From: Streptomyces sp. P9-A4
GTDB taxonomy: Bacteria; Actinomycetota; Actinomycetes; Streptomycetales; Streptomycetaceae
Assembly (NCBI RefSeq): GCF_036634195.1
Contig: NZ_JAZIFY010000002.1
Coordinates: 496,001-560,000, forward strand
DNA: 64,000 nt
Reading direction: 5' to 3'
Positions 57,697-64,000 of the stretch are shown here, in pieces. Each line of letters starts with the position of its first letter. The first letter of the stretch is position 1. The notes under the pieces are model-generated. The model saw only the letters and a list, made by a program, of their open reading frames with translations. It had not been told where the DNA came from and searched no databases. Both the position numbers and the translations under genes were made by a program.

Positions 57697-58373
57697 GCGC
57701 CCTGCCCACGGGTCCAGGGGGTCAGCAGCCGCTGCGCGCCGAGGAGGAGCAGGTCGGCGGCGACGGCGATGAGGACGCAGAGGGCCGAGGCGGTGAGGAC
57801 CTGGGCCTTGAAGTAGCTGTTCATCCCGGAGTAGATGAGGTTGCCGAGGCCGCCGTGGCCGACGATCGCGCCGATGGTGACCAGCGAGACGGCGGAGACG
57901 GTGGCGATCCTGAGCCCCGCCATGGCGGCGGGCAGGGCGAGCGGCAGCTCGACGGTGAGCAGCAGGCGCACGGGCCCGTACCCGAGGCCGCGCGCGGCCT
58001 GCCGGGTCTCCTCGGGGACGGCGCGGAGCCCGGCGAGGATGTTCCGCACGAGCAGCGTCAGCGAGTACAGGACGAGTCCGGCCACGACGAGCGCGGCCGA
58101 GAGGCCGTACACGGGCAGGAGCAGCGAGAACATCGCGAGCGCCGGGATCGTGTACAGCAGGGTGGTGATCCCGAGGACGGGGCCGGCCGCCCAGCGCCGG
58201 CGGCGGGCCGCGACCGCGAGGGGCAGGGCGAGCAGCAGGCCCAGGGCGACGGACACGACGGTCAGCTGGAGGTGCTGGACGACGGCGTCGGCGAGGATCT
58301 CGCGGCGGGTGGAGAGGTAGTCGCCGCAGATCCACTCGTTGCGGGCGAGGCAGTCGTCGGGCGGCGCGGTCAC
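57693..58373 (-). CDS. Osmoprotectant-type ABC permease
   Basis: 226 residues. It begins with a hydrophilic stretch containing CLARNEWICGDYLSTRREILADAVVQHL and has about five helices; the signature is TRQAARGLGYGPVRLLLTVELPLALPAAMAGLRIATV. It is the first gene of the three-gene operon. A typical operon of this family also encodes an ATPase, normally next to this gene, but upstream there is only a VOC gene (58432-58821). Start is GTG 58373. Confidence 0.88.
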   Translation of the reverse strand: MTAPPDDCLARNEWICGDYLSTRREILADAVVQHLQLTVVSVALGLLLALPLAVAARRRRWAAGPVLGITTLLYTIPALAMFSLLLPVYGLSAALVVAGLVLYSLTLLVRNILAGLRAVPEETRQAARGLGYGPVRLLLTVELPLALPAAMAGLRIATVSAVSLVTIGAIVGHGGLGNLIYSGMNSYFKAQVLTASALCVLIAVAADLLLLGAQRLLTPWTRGQGA

Positions 58374-58431
58374 CCTCCCATTCGAGGCGGTACGAGGCGG
58401 CCGCGCACCCGGGCCGGGCCGTTCGGGGCCG

Positions 58432-58821
58432 TCAGCCGAGGTCCTGGAGGACCGACAGCACGTTGCCCGCCGGGTCCTTGAACCAGGCGACGGCCGGTCC
58501 GCCCCCGGCCCGCACGACGCCCTTGTCGTCGGCCTCGAAGCCGGGGTAACGCTCCAGGGTCACTCCGCGCCCGGTCAGCTCGTCCACGGCCCGGTCGATG
58601 TCGTCGACCGCGAAGTTGAGGACGGTGAAGCTCGCGGGGGCGTGGTCGTCCTTGGGGTAGAGGAGGACCCGGGCCCCGCCGGCCAGGGTCAGGAAGAGCA
58701 TCCGCATCTCCCCGTCGCCCTGCTCCTCCACCTTCAGACCGAGGGTCTCCCCGTAGAAGCGCCGGGCGGCGTCGAGGTCGTCGACCGAGAAGCCGCTGAA
58801 CGCAGAGGTCTCGCCGAACAT
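58432..58821 (-). CDS. Single-domain VOC protein (glyoxalase fold)
   Basis: 129 residues. FSGFSVDDLDAARRFYGETLGLKVEEQ at the start and TVLNFAVDDIDRAVDELTGRGV in the middle form one VOC domain; the end WFKDPAGNVLSVLQDLG is typical. Metal ligands are not obvious. It lies 58 bases upstream of the osmoprotectant permeases in the same direction and 82 bases downstream of nadE, behind a hairpin. Function unknown. Confidence 0.8.
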   Translation of the reverse strand: MFGETSAFSGFSVDDLDAARRFYGETLGLKVEEQGDGEMRMLFLTLAGGARVLLYPKDDHAPASFTVLNFAVDDIDRAVDELTGRGVTLERYPGFEADDKGVVRAGGGPAVAWFKDPAGNVLSVLQDLG

Positions 58822-58873
58822 GGCGTACTCCCTTCCGGGGCCCTCCGGCGAGGTCCCCTTCCAGGATCCACCG

Positions 58874-58896
58874 ATGGGCGGCGGCGCGCCGCCCAT
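58874..58896 (-). terminator. Terminator hairpin after nadE
   Basis: ATGGGCGGCG (58874-58883) and CGCCGCCCAT (58887-58896) form a 10-base stem with a 3-base loop just past the nadE stop on the minus strand. Confidence 0.7.
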
Positions 58897-58903
58897 GGAG
58901 CGG

Positions 58904-59734
58904 TCAGGGGGCGATCGGCAGCTGTCGCTTGTGCTCGGTGAGGCCGTAGCGGCGGACGATCGTGGCGAAGGCGGCCTCCGCGACCGGCTTCCCCTCCAGG
59001 AAGTCGTCGATGTCGTCGTAGGTGACACCGAGCGCGTCCTCGTCGGGCTTGCCCGGGTCCAGGGTCTCCAGGTCGGCCGTGGGGGTCTTCCACACCAGCC
59101 CGGCCGGGGCGCCCAGCTCGGCGGCGACCGCGCGGACCCGCCGCTTGGTGAGACCGGTGAGCGGGACGACGTCGGCGGCACCGTCGCCGAACTTGGTGAA
59201 GAAGCCGGAGACGGCCTCGGCGGCGTGGTCCGTGCCGACGACGAGCCCGTCGCGCGCTCCGGCGACCGCGTACTGGGCGATCATCCGCTGGCGGGCCTTG
59301 ATGTTGCCCTGCACGAAGTCCTGGTGGTGGGCGTCCCGGAAGGTCACGCCGCCGGCCACGCAGGCGTCGAGGGCCGCGTCGCTCGCCGCCTTCACGTCCA
59401 CCGTGAGGACGTCGTCCGCGCCGATGAAGTCGAGAGCGCTCCGCGCGTCCTGCTCGTCGGCCTGGACGCCGTACGGCAGGCGCATCGCGTAGAACGTGGC
59501 GTCGTGGCCGGCGGCGCGGGCGCGCTCGACGGCGAGCTGGCAGAGCCGCCCGGCGGTGGTGGAGTCGACGCCGCCGCTGATGCCGAGGACGAGCGAGCGC
59601 AGACCGGTGGAGATGAGCCGCTCGGCGAGGAAGGCCACCCGGCGCTCGATCTCCGCCCCGGGGTCGAAGGACTCCGACACCTGGAGGTCCCGGGCGATCT
59701 GCTGCTGGAGGGCGGTGGACGCCGGGTCGGTCAC
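58904..59734 (-). CDS. nadE: Ammonia-dependent NAD synthetase
   Basis: 276 residues, the normal length for NH3-dependent NadE. The PPi-loop is LVLGISGGVDST (about residues 48-59); RLPYGVQADEQDA, NIKARQRMIAQYA, VVGTDHAAEAVSGFFTKFGDGAADVVPLTGLTKRRVR and VWKTPTADLETLDPGKPDEDALG follow in the family order. It amidates deamido-NAD+ with ammonia and ATP in the last step of NAD synthesis. There is no glutaminase domain. GTG 59734 has GAGGAGA upstream. It appears monocistronic. Confidence 0.93.
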   Translation of the reverse strand: MTDPASTALQQQIARDLQVSESFDPGAEIERRVAFLAERLISTGLRSLVLGISGGVDSTTAGRLCQLAVERARAAGHDATFYAMRLPYGVQADEQDARSALDFIGADDVLTVDVKAASDAALDACVAGGVTFRDAHHQDFVQGNIKARQRMIAQYAVAGARDGLVVGTDHAAEAVSGFFTKFGDGAADVVPLTGLTKRRVRAVAAELGAPAGLVWKTPTADLETLDPGKPDEDALGVTYDDIDDFLEGKPVAEAAFATIVRRYGLTEHKRQLPIAP

Positions 59735-59937
59735 GGGGGTCTCCTCGTCAGGGTCGGTGGGGCCGCCGGGGTGGGTGGGGCTGCCGGAGTCGACTCTACG
59801 CAACCGGGGCGGCGGGCCGTCGCCCTGGCCCGTGCGGTACGGCTCCGGGCCGCGCGGCCGGCCACCGGATCTCCTCGGGGGGGGCGCTCCCCCGCTGGTC
59901 AGCCGTGTGCCGGGAGGTGGGGGTGTGCCCGCTTCCC

Positions 59938-61074
59938 TCAGCCGGCCGTCGGCTCCGGGACGCAGAGGACCTCGACCCGCTGGACGAGGTTGTTGGCGAA
60001 GCCTCCCCGGTTCCACGGGGCCACCAGCGGCTGCGTACGGCCCGCCGCGTCGGTGGCCCGCACGGTCAGGTGCCGCAGCCCCGGCGTCGCCATCCAGCCG
60101 GTGCGCCAGGCCGACCACGCCCAGGGGTGCGCCGGGTCCCGGACGATCTCGGCCTCCGTCCAGGCCGCCCCGCCGTCCTCGCTGACCTCGACGCCGGCCA
60201 CCGGCCCGTATCCCGACCAGGCCCGCCCGGTGAGGGTGACAGGACCGGGGCGGACGACGCGGGTCCTGGACATGAAGTCCGGGAACCCGGGCGGGACCAT
60301 CAGGGCCCGGGGCTCGATGAGGGTGACGGGCTCCCCCGGTTCGGCGGTCGCCTGCCGGACCCGGTAGGCCACGCTCTGCTGGAAGCCGGTGAACGGGGTG
60401 GCGGCGAGCGTGATGTCACGGAGCCACTTCACATGGGCCATGCCGTACCAGCCGGGGACGACGAGCCGGAGCGGGCTGCCGTGCTGCGGGGGCAGCGGCA
60501 TCCCGTTCATCTCGTACGCCACCAGGACGTCCCGGGCCGGGTCGGCCGCCGTCGCCAGCGGGAGGCTCCGCCGGTAGTCCTGCTCCACGCCTCGCTCCAC
60601 CCCGTGGTCCGCGCCCGTGAAGACCGCCTCGGCGGCGTCCTCGGCGGGCCCGGCGTCCGCGAGCAGGGCGGCGAGGGGGACTCCGGTCCAGTCGGCGGTG
60701 CCGACGGCCTCCACCAGCCAGGGCTGGCTGACCGGACGCGGCGCGAGGCGCGCCCGGCCGTTCCCCGCGCACTCCAGGGTCACCCGGCGGGTGACGGCGG
60801 GCCGGGCGCGCAGGGCATCCATGTCCAGGGTGAGCGGGCGCAGCACCCGGCCGCCGACGGTGAGCCGCCAGCCTTCGGGGTCCGTGGCGGGGATGTCGTA
60901 GTGGACGAGGACGTAGTGGAGCCCCGGCGGGGTGACGTCGTACCGCATGGCCTCCAGTGGGAGCCCGTGGTTGCGGGCCGCGAGGCCCAGTTCCTGGGTG
61001 CTGAAACCCTCCTCGGGCCCCGCCAGGCGCGCCGGTGCGCTGATGTCGCCCAGACCACGCGGTGATCCGTCCAT
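59938..61074 (-). CDS. Sulfite-oxidase-family molybdoenzyme
   Basis: 378 residues. The oxidoreductase molybdopterin domain contains ECAGNGR with the molybdenum-ligating Cys (about residue 102), GVPLAALLADAG, YEMNGMPLPPQHGSPLRLVVPGWYGMAHVKWLRDI (about 188-222), and the C-terminal dimerisation domain starts with AWSGYGPVAGVEVSEDGGAAW. No signal peptide or haem domain is present, so it should be a soluble Mo enzyme acting on sulfite or an analogous substrate. It is followed on the minus strand by nadE and preceded by the STAND gene 42 bases upstream. Confidence 0.9.
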   Translation of the reverse strand: MDGSPRGLGDISAPARLAGPEEGFSTQELGLAARNHGLPLEAMRYDVTPPGLHYVLVHYDIPATDPEGWRLTVGGRVLRPLTLDMDALRARPAVTRRVTLECAGNGRARLAPRPVSQPWLVEAVGTADWTGVPLAALLADAGPAEDAAEAVFTGADHGVERGVEQDYRRSLPLATAADPARDVLVAYEMNGMPLPPQHGSPLRLVVPGWYGMAHVKWLRDITLAATPFTGFQQSVAYRVRQATAEPGEPVTLIEPRALMVPPGFPDFMSRTRVVRPGPVTLTGRAWSGYGPVAGVEVSEDGGAAWTEAEIVRDPAHPWAWSAWRTGWMATPGLRHLTVRATDAAGRTQPLVAPWNRGGFANNLVQRVEVLCVPEPTAG

Positions 61075-61116
61075 GCCCTCATGGTGCGCCGTGCCCCGGG
61101 CCCCGGCACCTCGGGT

Positions 61117-63225
61117 TCAGGTCTGGCGGACGTCGCGCAGGGCCCGGTCGAGGCCGTCCTGCGGGAGGCCGGTGAGGGCCCGGAGGAAGATCTCCTCGTA
61201 GGCGGGCTCGCCGATCGTCGCGCGGGCCGTGTCCGTGTACTTCTCGTGCAGGGCCCGCAGCCCGGGCAGACCGCGCCGGGGCTGACCGGTGGAGCGCCAG
61301 TAGGCCTCGCCGGTGCCGGAGACGTCGGCGGCGCGCTCGCCGTCGCCGGCCGCCGCGAGGGCCGTGGCGAGGACGTCGAGCCCGAGGGCGACGCCGAGGC
61401 TCGCGCCGAGTCGGCGGGTCCCTTCGAGCATCGCGCGCGCGTGGCCCGCGGCCGACGCCGGGTCGCCCTCCAGGAGGCCGGTGAGGGCGAGGTGGTACTC
61501 CAGGGCGGTCCGGGTCCAGTGCTCGTCGAGTTCCACGCACTGGGCGCGCAGGGCGAGCGCCTCCTCGTGGGCCTCGGTGAACCGGCCGAGACCGATGAGC
61601 GCGAAGACGTGGACGAGCCGGCAGCGGAGCCGGGCGGCGGAGTCGGCGGGGCCGCCCCGGGCGGCGTCGAGGACGTGGCCGACGACGACGTACGCGGCCG
61701 TCGGGCGGCCGGTGGTGAGCGCGAGGAGCCCGGCGAGGGCGGCGGCGTCGAGTGTCAGCTCACCGGGCCGGCCGTCGGGGCGGTGAGTCCGCTCGGCGTC
61801 CTGGGCGCGTTCCGCGCACTCCGCGTACCTGGCCTCCCGGGCGCACCGCTCGCTGACCTCCTGGGCGGGGCCGGACTCGCCCTGGAGTACGAGGGTGACG
61901 CCGAGCGCCCACAGGGCGCGGGCCCGGGTGGGGCCGCGCGCGCCGCTGAGGAGGAGGGCCTGTTCGAGGCCGTCGCGGGCCTCGCGGAGGCGGCCCCGGC
62001 AGGACCAGGCGAAGGCGACGGAGCCGACGAGGTCGAGGGCCGCGTCGGGGTCGGTGCGCAGCAGCCGGTCGAGGGCGGTGCGCAGGTCGGTGTGGTGGGC
62101 GTCGACGGTCCGGTACCAGCGGAGTTGGCGGGCGCCGTGCCACTCGGTGTCCGCCCGGCGGGCAAGGCCCCGGAAGTGGGCGGCGTGCCGGTCGGCGACG
62201 GCCGCGGTGCCGCCGGTGCGGTCCAGCCAGGTCGCTCCGTACGCGCGGATCGTGTCGAGCATCCGGTGCCGTCCGGCGGCGTCGGCCGGGCGGACCACGG
62301 AGGCGCGGACGAGTCCGTCGAGCGCGTCCCGCAGGGTCGCCCGGTCGAGGGGGCCGCCGATGCACACGGCGGTCGCGGTGGCGAGGTCGAAGGGGCCCCG
62401 GAAGACGGAGAGCCGGGACCAGAGGAGGCGTTCGAGGGGGGCGCTGAGTTCGTGGCTCCAGCCGATGGCGGCGCGCAGCGTCTGGTGGCGGCTGGGCCAG
62501 ACCCGCTCGGGGTGGGCGAGCAGGTCGAAGCGGGCGGAGGGCGGGGCGTCGAAGCGGGTGCCGAGCTGGTCTCGGACGGCTTCGACGCCCTGGAGGCGGA
62601 TCTGCGCGGCGGCCAGTTCCAGGGCGAGCGGGATGCCCTCCAGGCGTACGCAGATCTCGCCCGCGGGTCCGGCGGCGGGGAACTCCTCCCCCGCGGCCCG
62701 GCGGAGCAGTTCCAGGGCGTCGTCTCCGGCGGCGGGGAGCGGGTCGAGGACGACGACCCGCTCGCCCGGCACGCCGAGGGGCCGGCGGCCGGTGGCGAGG
62801 ACGGTGAGTCCGGGGGCGGCGGCGAGGAGTTCGGAGACGAGCCGGGCGCAGGGTTCGGCGAGGTGCTCGCAGGAGTCGAGGACGAGCAGGAGGCGGTCGT
62901 CGGCGAGCCGGCGGCAGAGCCCGGTGGTGGCCATGCCGGGGGTGTGGTCGGAGAGGTCGACGGAGTCGGCGACGAGGGCGACGAGGAGCCGGTCGCCGTC
63001 GAGCGGTCCGAGGTCGGTCCACCAGACGCCGTCGGGGTACCCGTCGGCGGCGCGGTGCGCGGCGCGCAGGGCCAGCCGGGTCTTGCCCACTCCCCCGACG
63101 CCGGTCACGGTGACGAGCCGGTGCTCCGCCAACGCGGCGGAGACGGACTCCAGTTCCGTGCGGCGTCCCACGAATCCGGGGTTCTCGTCCGGCAGATGTC
63201 CACGCACGGGTGCAGTCTCCCTCAT
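61117..63225 (-). CDS. STAND-type NB-ARC ATPase with TPR-like repeats, no HTH
   Basis: 702 residues. FVGRRTELESVSAALAE, then the P-loop VTGVGGVGKTRLALRAAH (about residues 39-56), LLLVLDSCEHL (Walker B, about 113-123) and LATGRRPLGVPGERVVVLDPLP form an NB-ARC module; PLALELAAAQIRL is the GxP region. The rest is a long helical TPR-like section. Proteins with this N-terminus are commonly LuxR- or SARP-type regulators, but here no DNA-binding domain exists at either end; the C-terminus DGLDRALRDVRQT is intact. It lies between two molybdoenzyme genes of the same direction, with gaps of 42 and 33 bases, so the three may be one operon. Confidence 0.88.
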   Translation of the reverse strand: MRETAPVRGHLPDENPGFVGRRTELESVSAALAEHRLVTVTGVGGVGKTRLALRAAHRAADGYPDGVWWTDLGPLDGDRLLVALVADSVDLSDHTPGMATTGLCRRLADDRLLLVLDSCEHLAEPCARLVSELLAAAPGLTVLATGRRPLGVPGERVVVLDPLPAAGDDALELLRRAAGEEFPAAGPAGEICVRLEGIPLALELAAAQIRLQGVEAVRDQLGTRFDAPPSARFDLLAHPERVWPSRHQTLRAAIGWSHELSAPLERLLWSRLSVFRGPFDLATATAVCIGGPLDRATLRDALDGLVRASVVRPADAAGRHRMLDTIRAYGATWLDRTGGTAAVADRHAAHFRGLARRADTEWHGARQLRWYRTVDAHHTDLRTALDRLLRTDPDAALDLVGSVAFAWSCRGRLREARDGLEQALLLSGARGPTRARALWALGVTLVLQGESGPAQEVSERCAREARYAECAERAQDAERTHRPDGRPGELTLDAAALAGLLALTTGRPTAAYVVVGHVLDAARGGPADSAARLRCRLVHVFALIGLGRFTEAHEEALALRAQCVELDEHWTRTALEYHLALTGLLEGDPASAAGHARAMLEGTRRLGASLGVALGLDVLATALAAAGDGERAADVSGTGEAYWRSTGQPRRGLPGLRALHEKYTDTARATIGEPAYEEIFLRALTGLPQDGLDRALRDVRQT

Positions 63226-63258
63226 ATGGGCGACGAACGGGCGTACGGGACCGGTTCG

Positions 63259-64000
63259 TTACCCGGCGTCGACCGTGACCTCCACAGAATGCCATCCCTG
63301 GGCGCCGTTCGGCATGGTGTCGGTGCGTTCCTCCGGCTGGGTGGTGCCGGTGCCGTCGGTGGCGCGGACGGTGAGGGTGTGCCGGCCGTGGGTGGCCGCC
63401 CATGGGTACACCCACTGCCGCCAGGTGTCGCTGCTGTCCTCGGCGGCGAGCCGGGCGACCTGCCAGGGGCCGTCGTCGACGCGTACCTCGACCTTGCTGA
63501 TGCCCCGGTGCTGGGCCCAGGCGACCCCGGCGACCATGACGGTGCCCGCGGCGGCGCGGGCGAAGGCGCGCGGGGTGTCGATGCGGGACTGCGTCTTGAC
63601 GGGCGCCTGGGCGGACCAGCCGCGTGGGACCCAGTAGGCGTCGTAGGCGTCGAAGGTGGTGAGCTCGATCGACTCGATCCACTTGCAGGCGGAGACGTAA
63701 CCGTAGAGGCCGGGGACGACCATGCGGACGGGGAAGCCGTGGGTGAAGGGCAGGGGTTCGCCGTTCATGCCGAAGGCGAGCAGGGCGTCCCGGCCGTCCA
63801 TGACCGCCTCGACGGGGGTGCCGATGGTCATGCCGTCGACGGAGCGGGCGACCAGCTGGTCGGCGGGGCCGCCTTCGGAGGGCGGCCGGACACCGGCCTC
63901 GCGGAGCAGGCCGGCGAGGGGGACGCCGAGCCAACGGGCGTTGCCCACCAGGGGTCCGCCGACCTCGTTGGAGACGCAGGCGAGAGTGATGTCCCGCTCC
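63259..64000 (-). CDS. Sulfite-oxidase-family molybdoenzyme (cut by window end)
   Basis: The last 247 residues of a molybdopterin oxidoreductase run to the window edge; the first codons seen read ERDITLACVSNEVGG, in which the Cys is the expected Mo ligand. Further marks are GVPLAGLLREAGVRP, GMNGEPLPFTHGFPVRMVVPGLYGYVSACKWIESIEL and a C-terminal dimerisation domain (ISKVEVRVDDGPW, RQWVYPWAATHGRHTLTVRA). The N-terminal part, perhaps with membrane helices as in many actinobacterial homologues, lies outside. It is a paralogue of the gene at 59938-61074 with a STAND ATPase gene between. Confidence 0.88.
   Translation of the reverse strand, partial: ERDITLACVSNEVGGPLVGNARWLGVPLAGLLREAGVRPPSEGGPADQLVARSVDGMTIGTPVEAVMDGRDALLAFGMNGEPLPFTHGFPVRMVVPGLYGYVSACKWIESIELTTFDAYDAYWVPRGWSAQAPVKTQSRIDTPRAFARAAAGTVMVAGVAWAQHRGISKVEVRVDDGPWQVARLAAEDSSDTWRQWVYPWAATHGRHTLTVRATDGTGTTQPEERTDTMPNGAQGWHSVEVTVDAG

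Overview
The window is about 72% G+C DNA from a high-GC actinomycete, almost certainly a Streptomyces. The evidence is the strong G/C bias in third codon positions, frequent GTG starts with GTGA/ATGA overlaps, many TetR/LacI/MarR/MerR regulators, lipoprotein and secreted polymer-degrading enzymes, and typical actinobacterial families (DUF5997-like, DUF1304-like, CFP30B-like tandem VOC proteins, DHA2 transporters). I see 61 protein-coding features, two of them cut by the window edges and one apparently decayed. I find no tRNA, rRNA, CRISPR array, insertion sequence or prophage gene. No intergenic stretch exceeds about 210 bases, and most contain a recognisable operator or hairpin. The gene mix (catabolism, uptake, secreted hydrolases, regulators) suggests an accessory-rich chromosomal region rather than the ribosomal core, but that is inference.

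Layout. 1-0.7 kb: end of a dienelactone-hydrolase-like gene and a SurE-like remnant. 0.8-8.1 kb: a PuuB-like FAD oxidase, then a PaaX-type regulator divergent from an operon (SDR dehydrogenase, metal-dependent amidohydrolase, acyl-CoA ligase, MaoC hydratase) that looks like a beta-oxidation-type catabolic module. A TetR regulator lies at its end, divergent from a YtcJ-like amidohydrolase (8.2-9.9 kb). 9.8-16.3 kb: a LacI regulator divergent from a complete five-gene oligopeptide-type ABC importer. 16.3-19 kb: a MerR regulator and a two-domain alpha/beta hydrolase with a MerR-type promoter. 19-23.2 kb: GNAT, tandem VOC, MFS/MarR drug-efflux pair, YrdB-like membrane protein. 23.4-29.3 kb: secreted alpha-amylase, TetR/DUF1304 pair, secreted subtilisin-like protease. 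29.5-32.2 kb: AurF-like diiron oxygenase with a ferredoxin-fused NADPH reductase. 32.4-33 kb: a Cyt-type cytolytic toxin homologue. 33-36 kb: HTH-less LysR-type protein divergent from a DUF5997-like protein, universal stress protein, SUMF1-like protein. 36-39 kb: VOC, secreted protein of unknown function, small membrane protein. 39-44.2 kb: a second five-gene peptide/metal ABC importer on the minus strand. 44.3-47.7 kb: two acyl-CoA dehydrogenases and a quinone oxidoreductase. 47.8-50.3 kb: XRE-cupin regulator divergent from a thioredoxin-reductase-like enzyme, then VOC. 50.3-53.3 kb: PIG-L deacetylase, SIS isomerase and a GntR/LacI hybrid regulator, apparently for an acetylated amino sugar. 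53.3-56 kb: S33 peptidase and GH5 cellulase. 56-58.4 kb: osmoprotectant importer without an ATPase gene. 58.4-64 kb: VOC, NAD synthetase, and two sulfite-oxidase-family molybdoenzymes flanking a STAND ATPase that lacks a DNA-binding domain.

How parts may work together. Several loci are self-contained regulator-operator-target units whose operators are visible as palindromes. One TetR operator (8136-8154) recurs almost unchanged in front of the FAD oxidase 6 kb away, suggesting a small regulon. The amylase and cellulase promoters share a palindromic GAAACTTTCC element. The most unusual coding feature is the Cyt toxin family member at 32372-32950.
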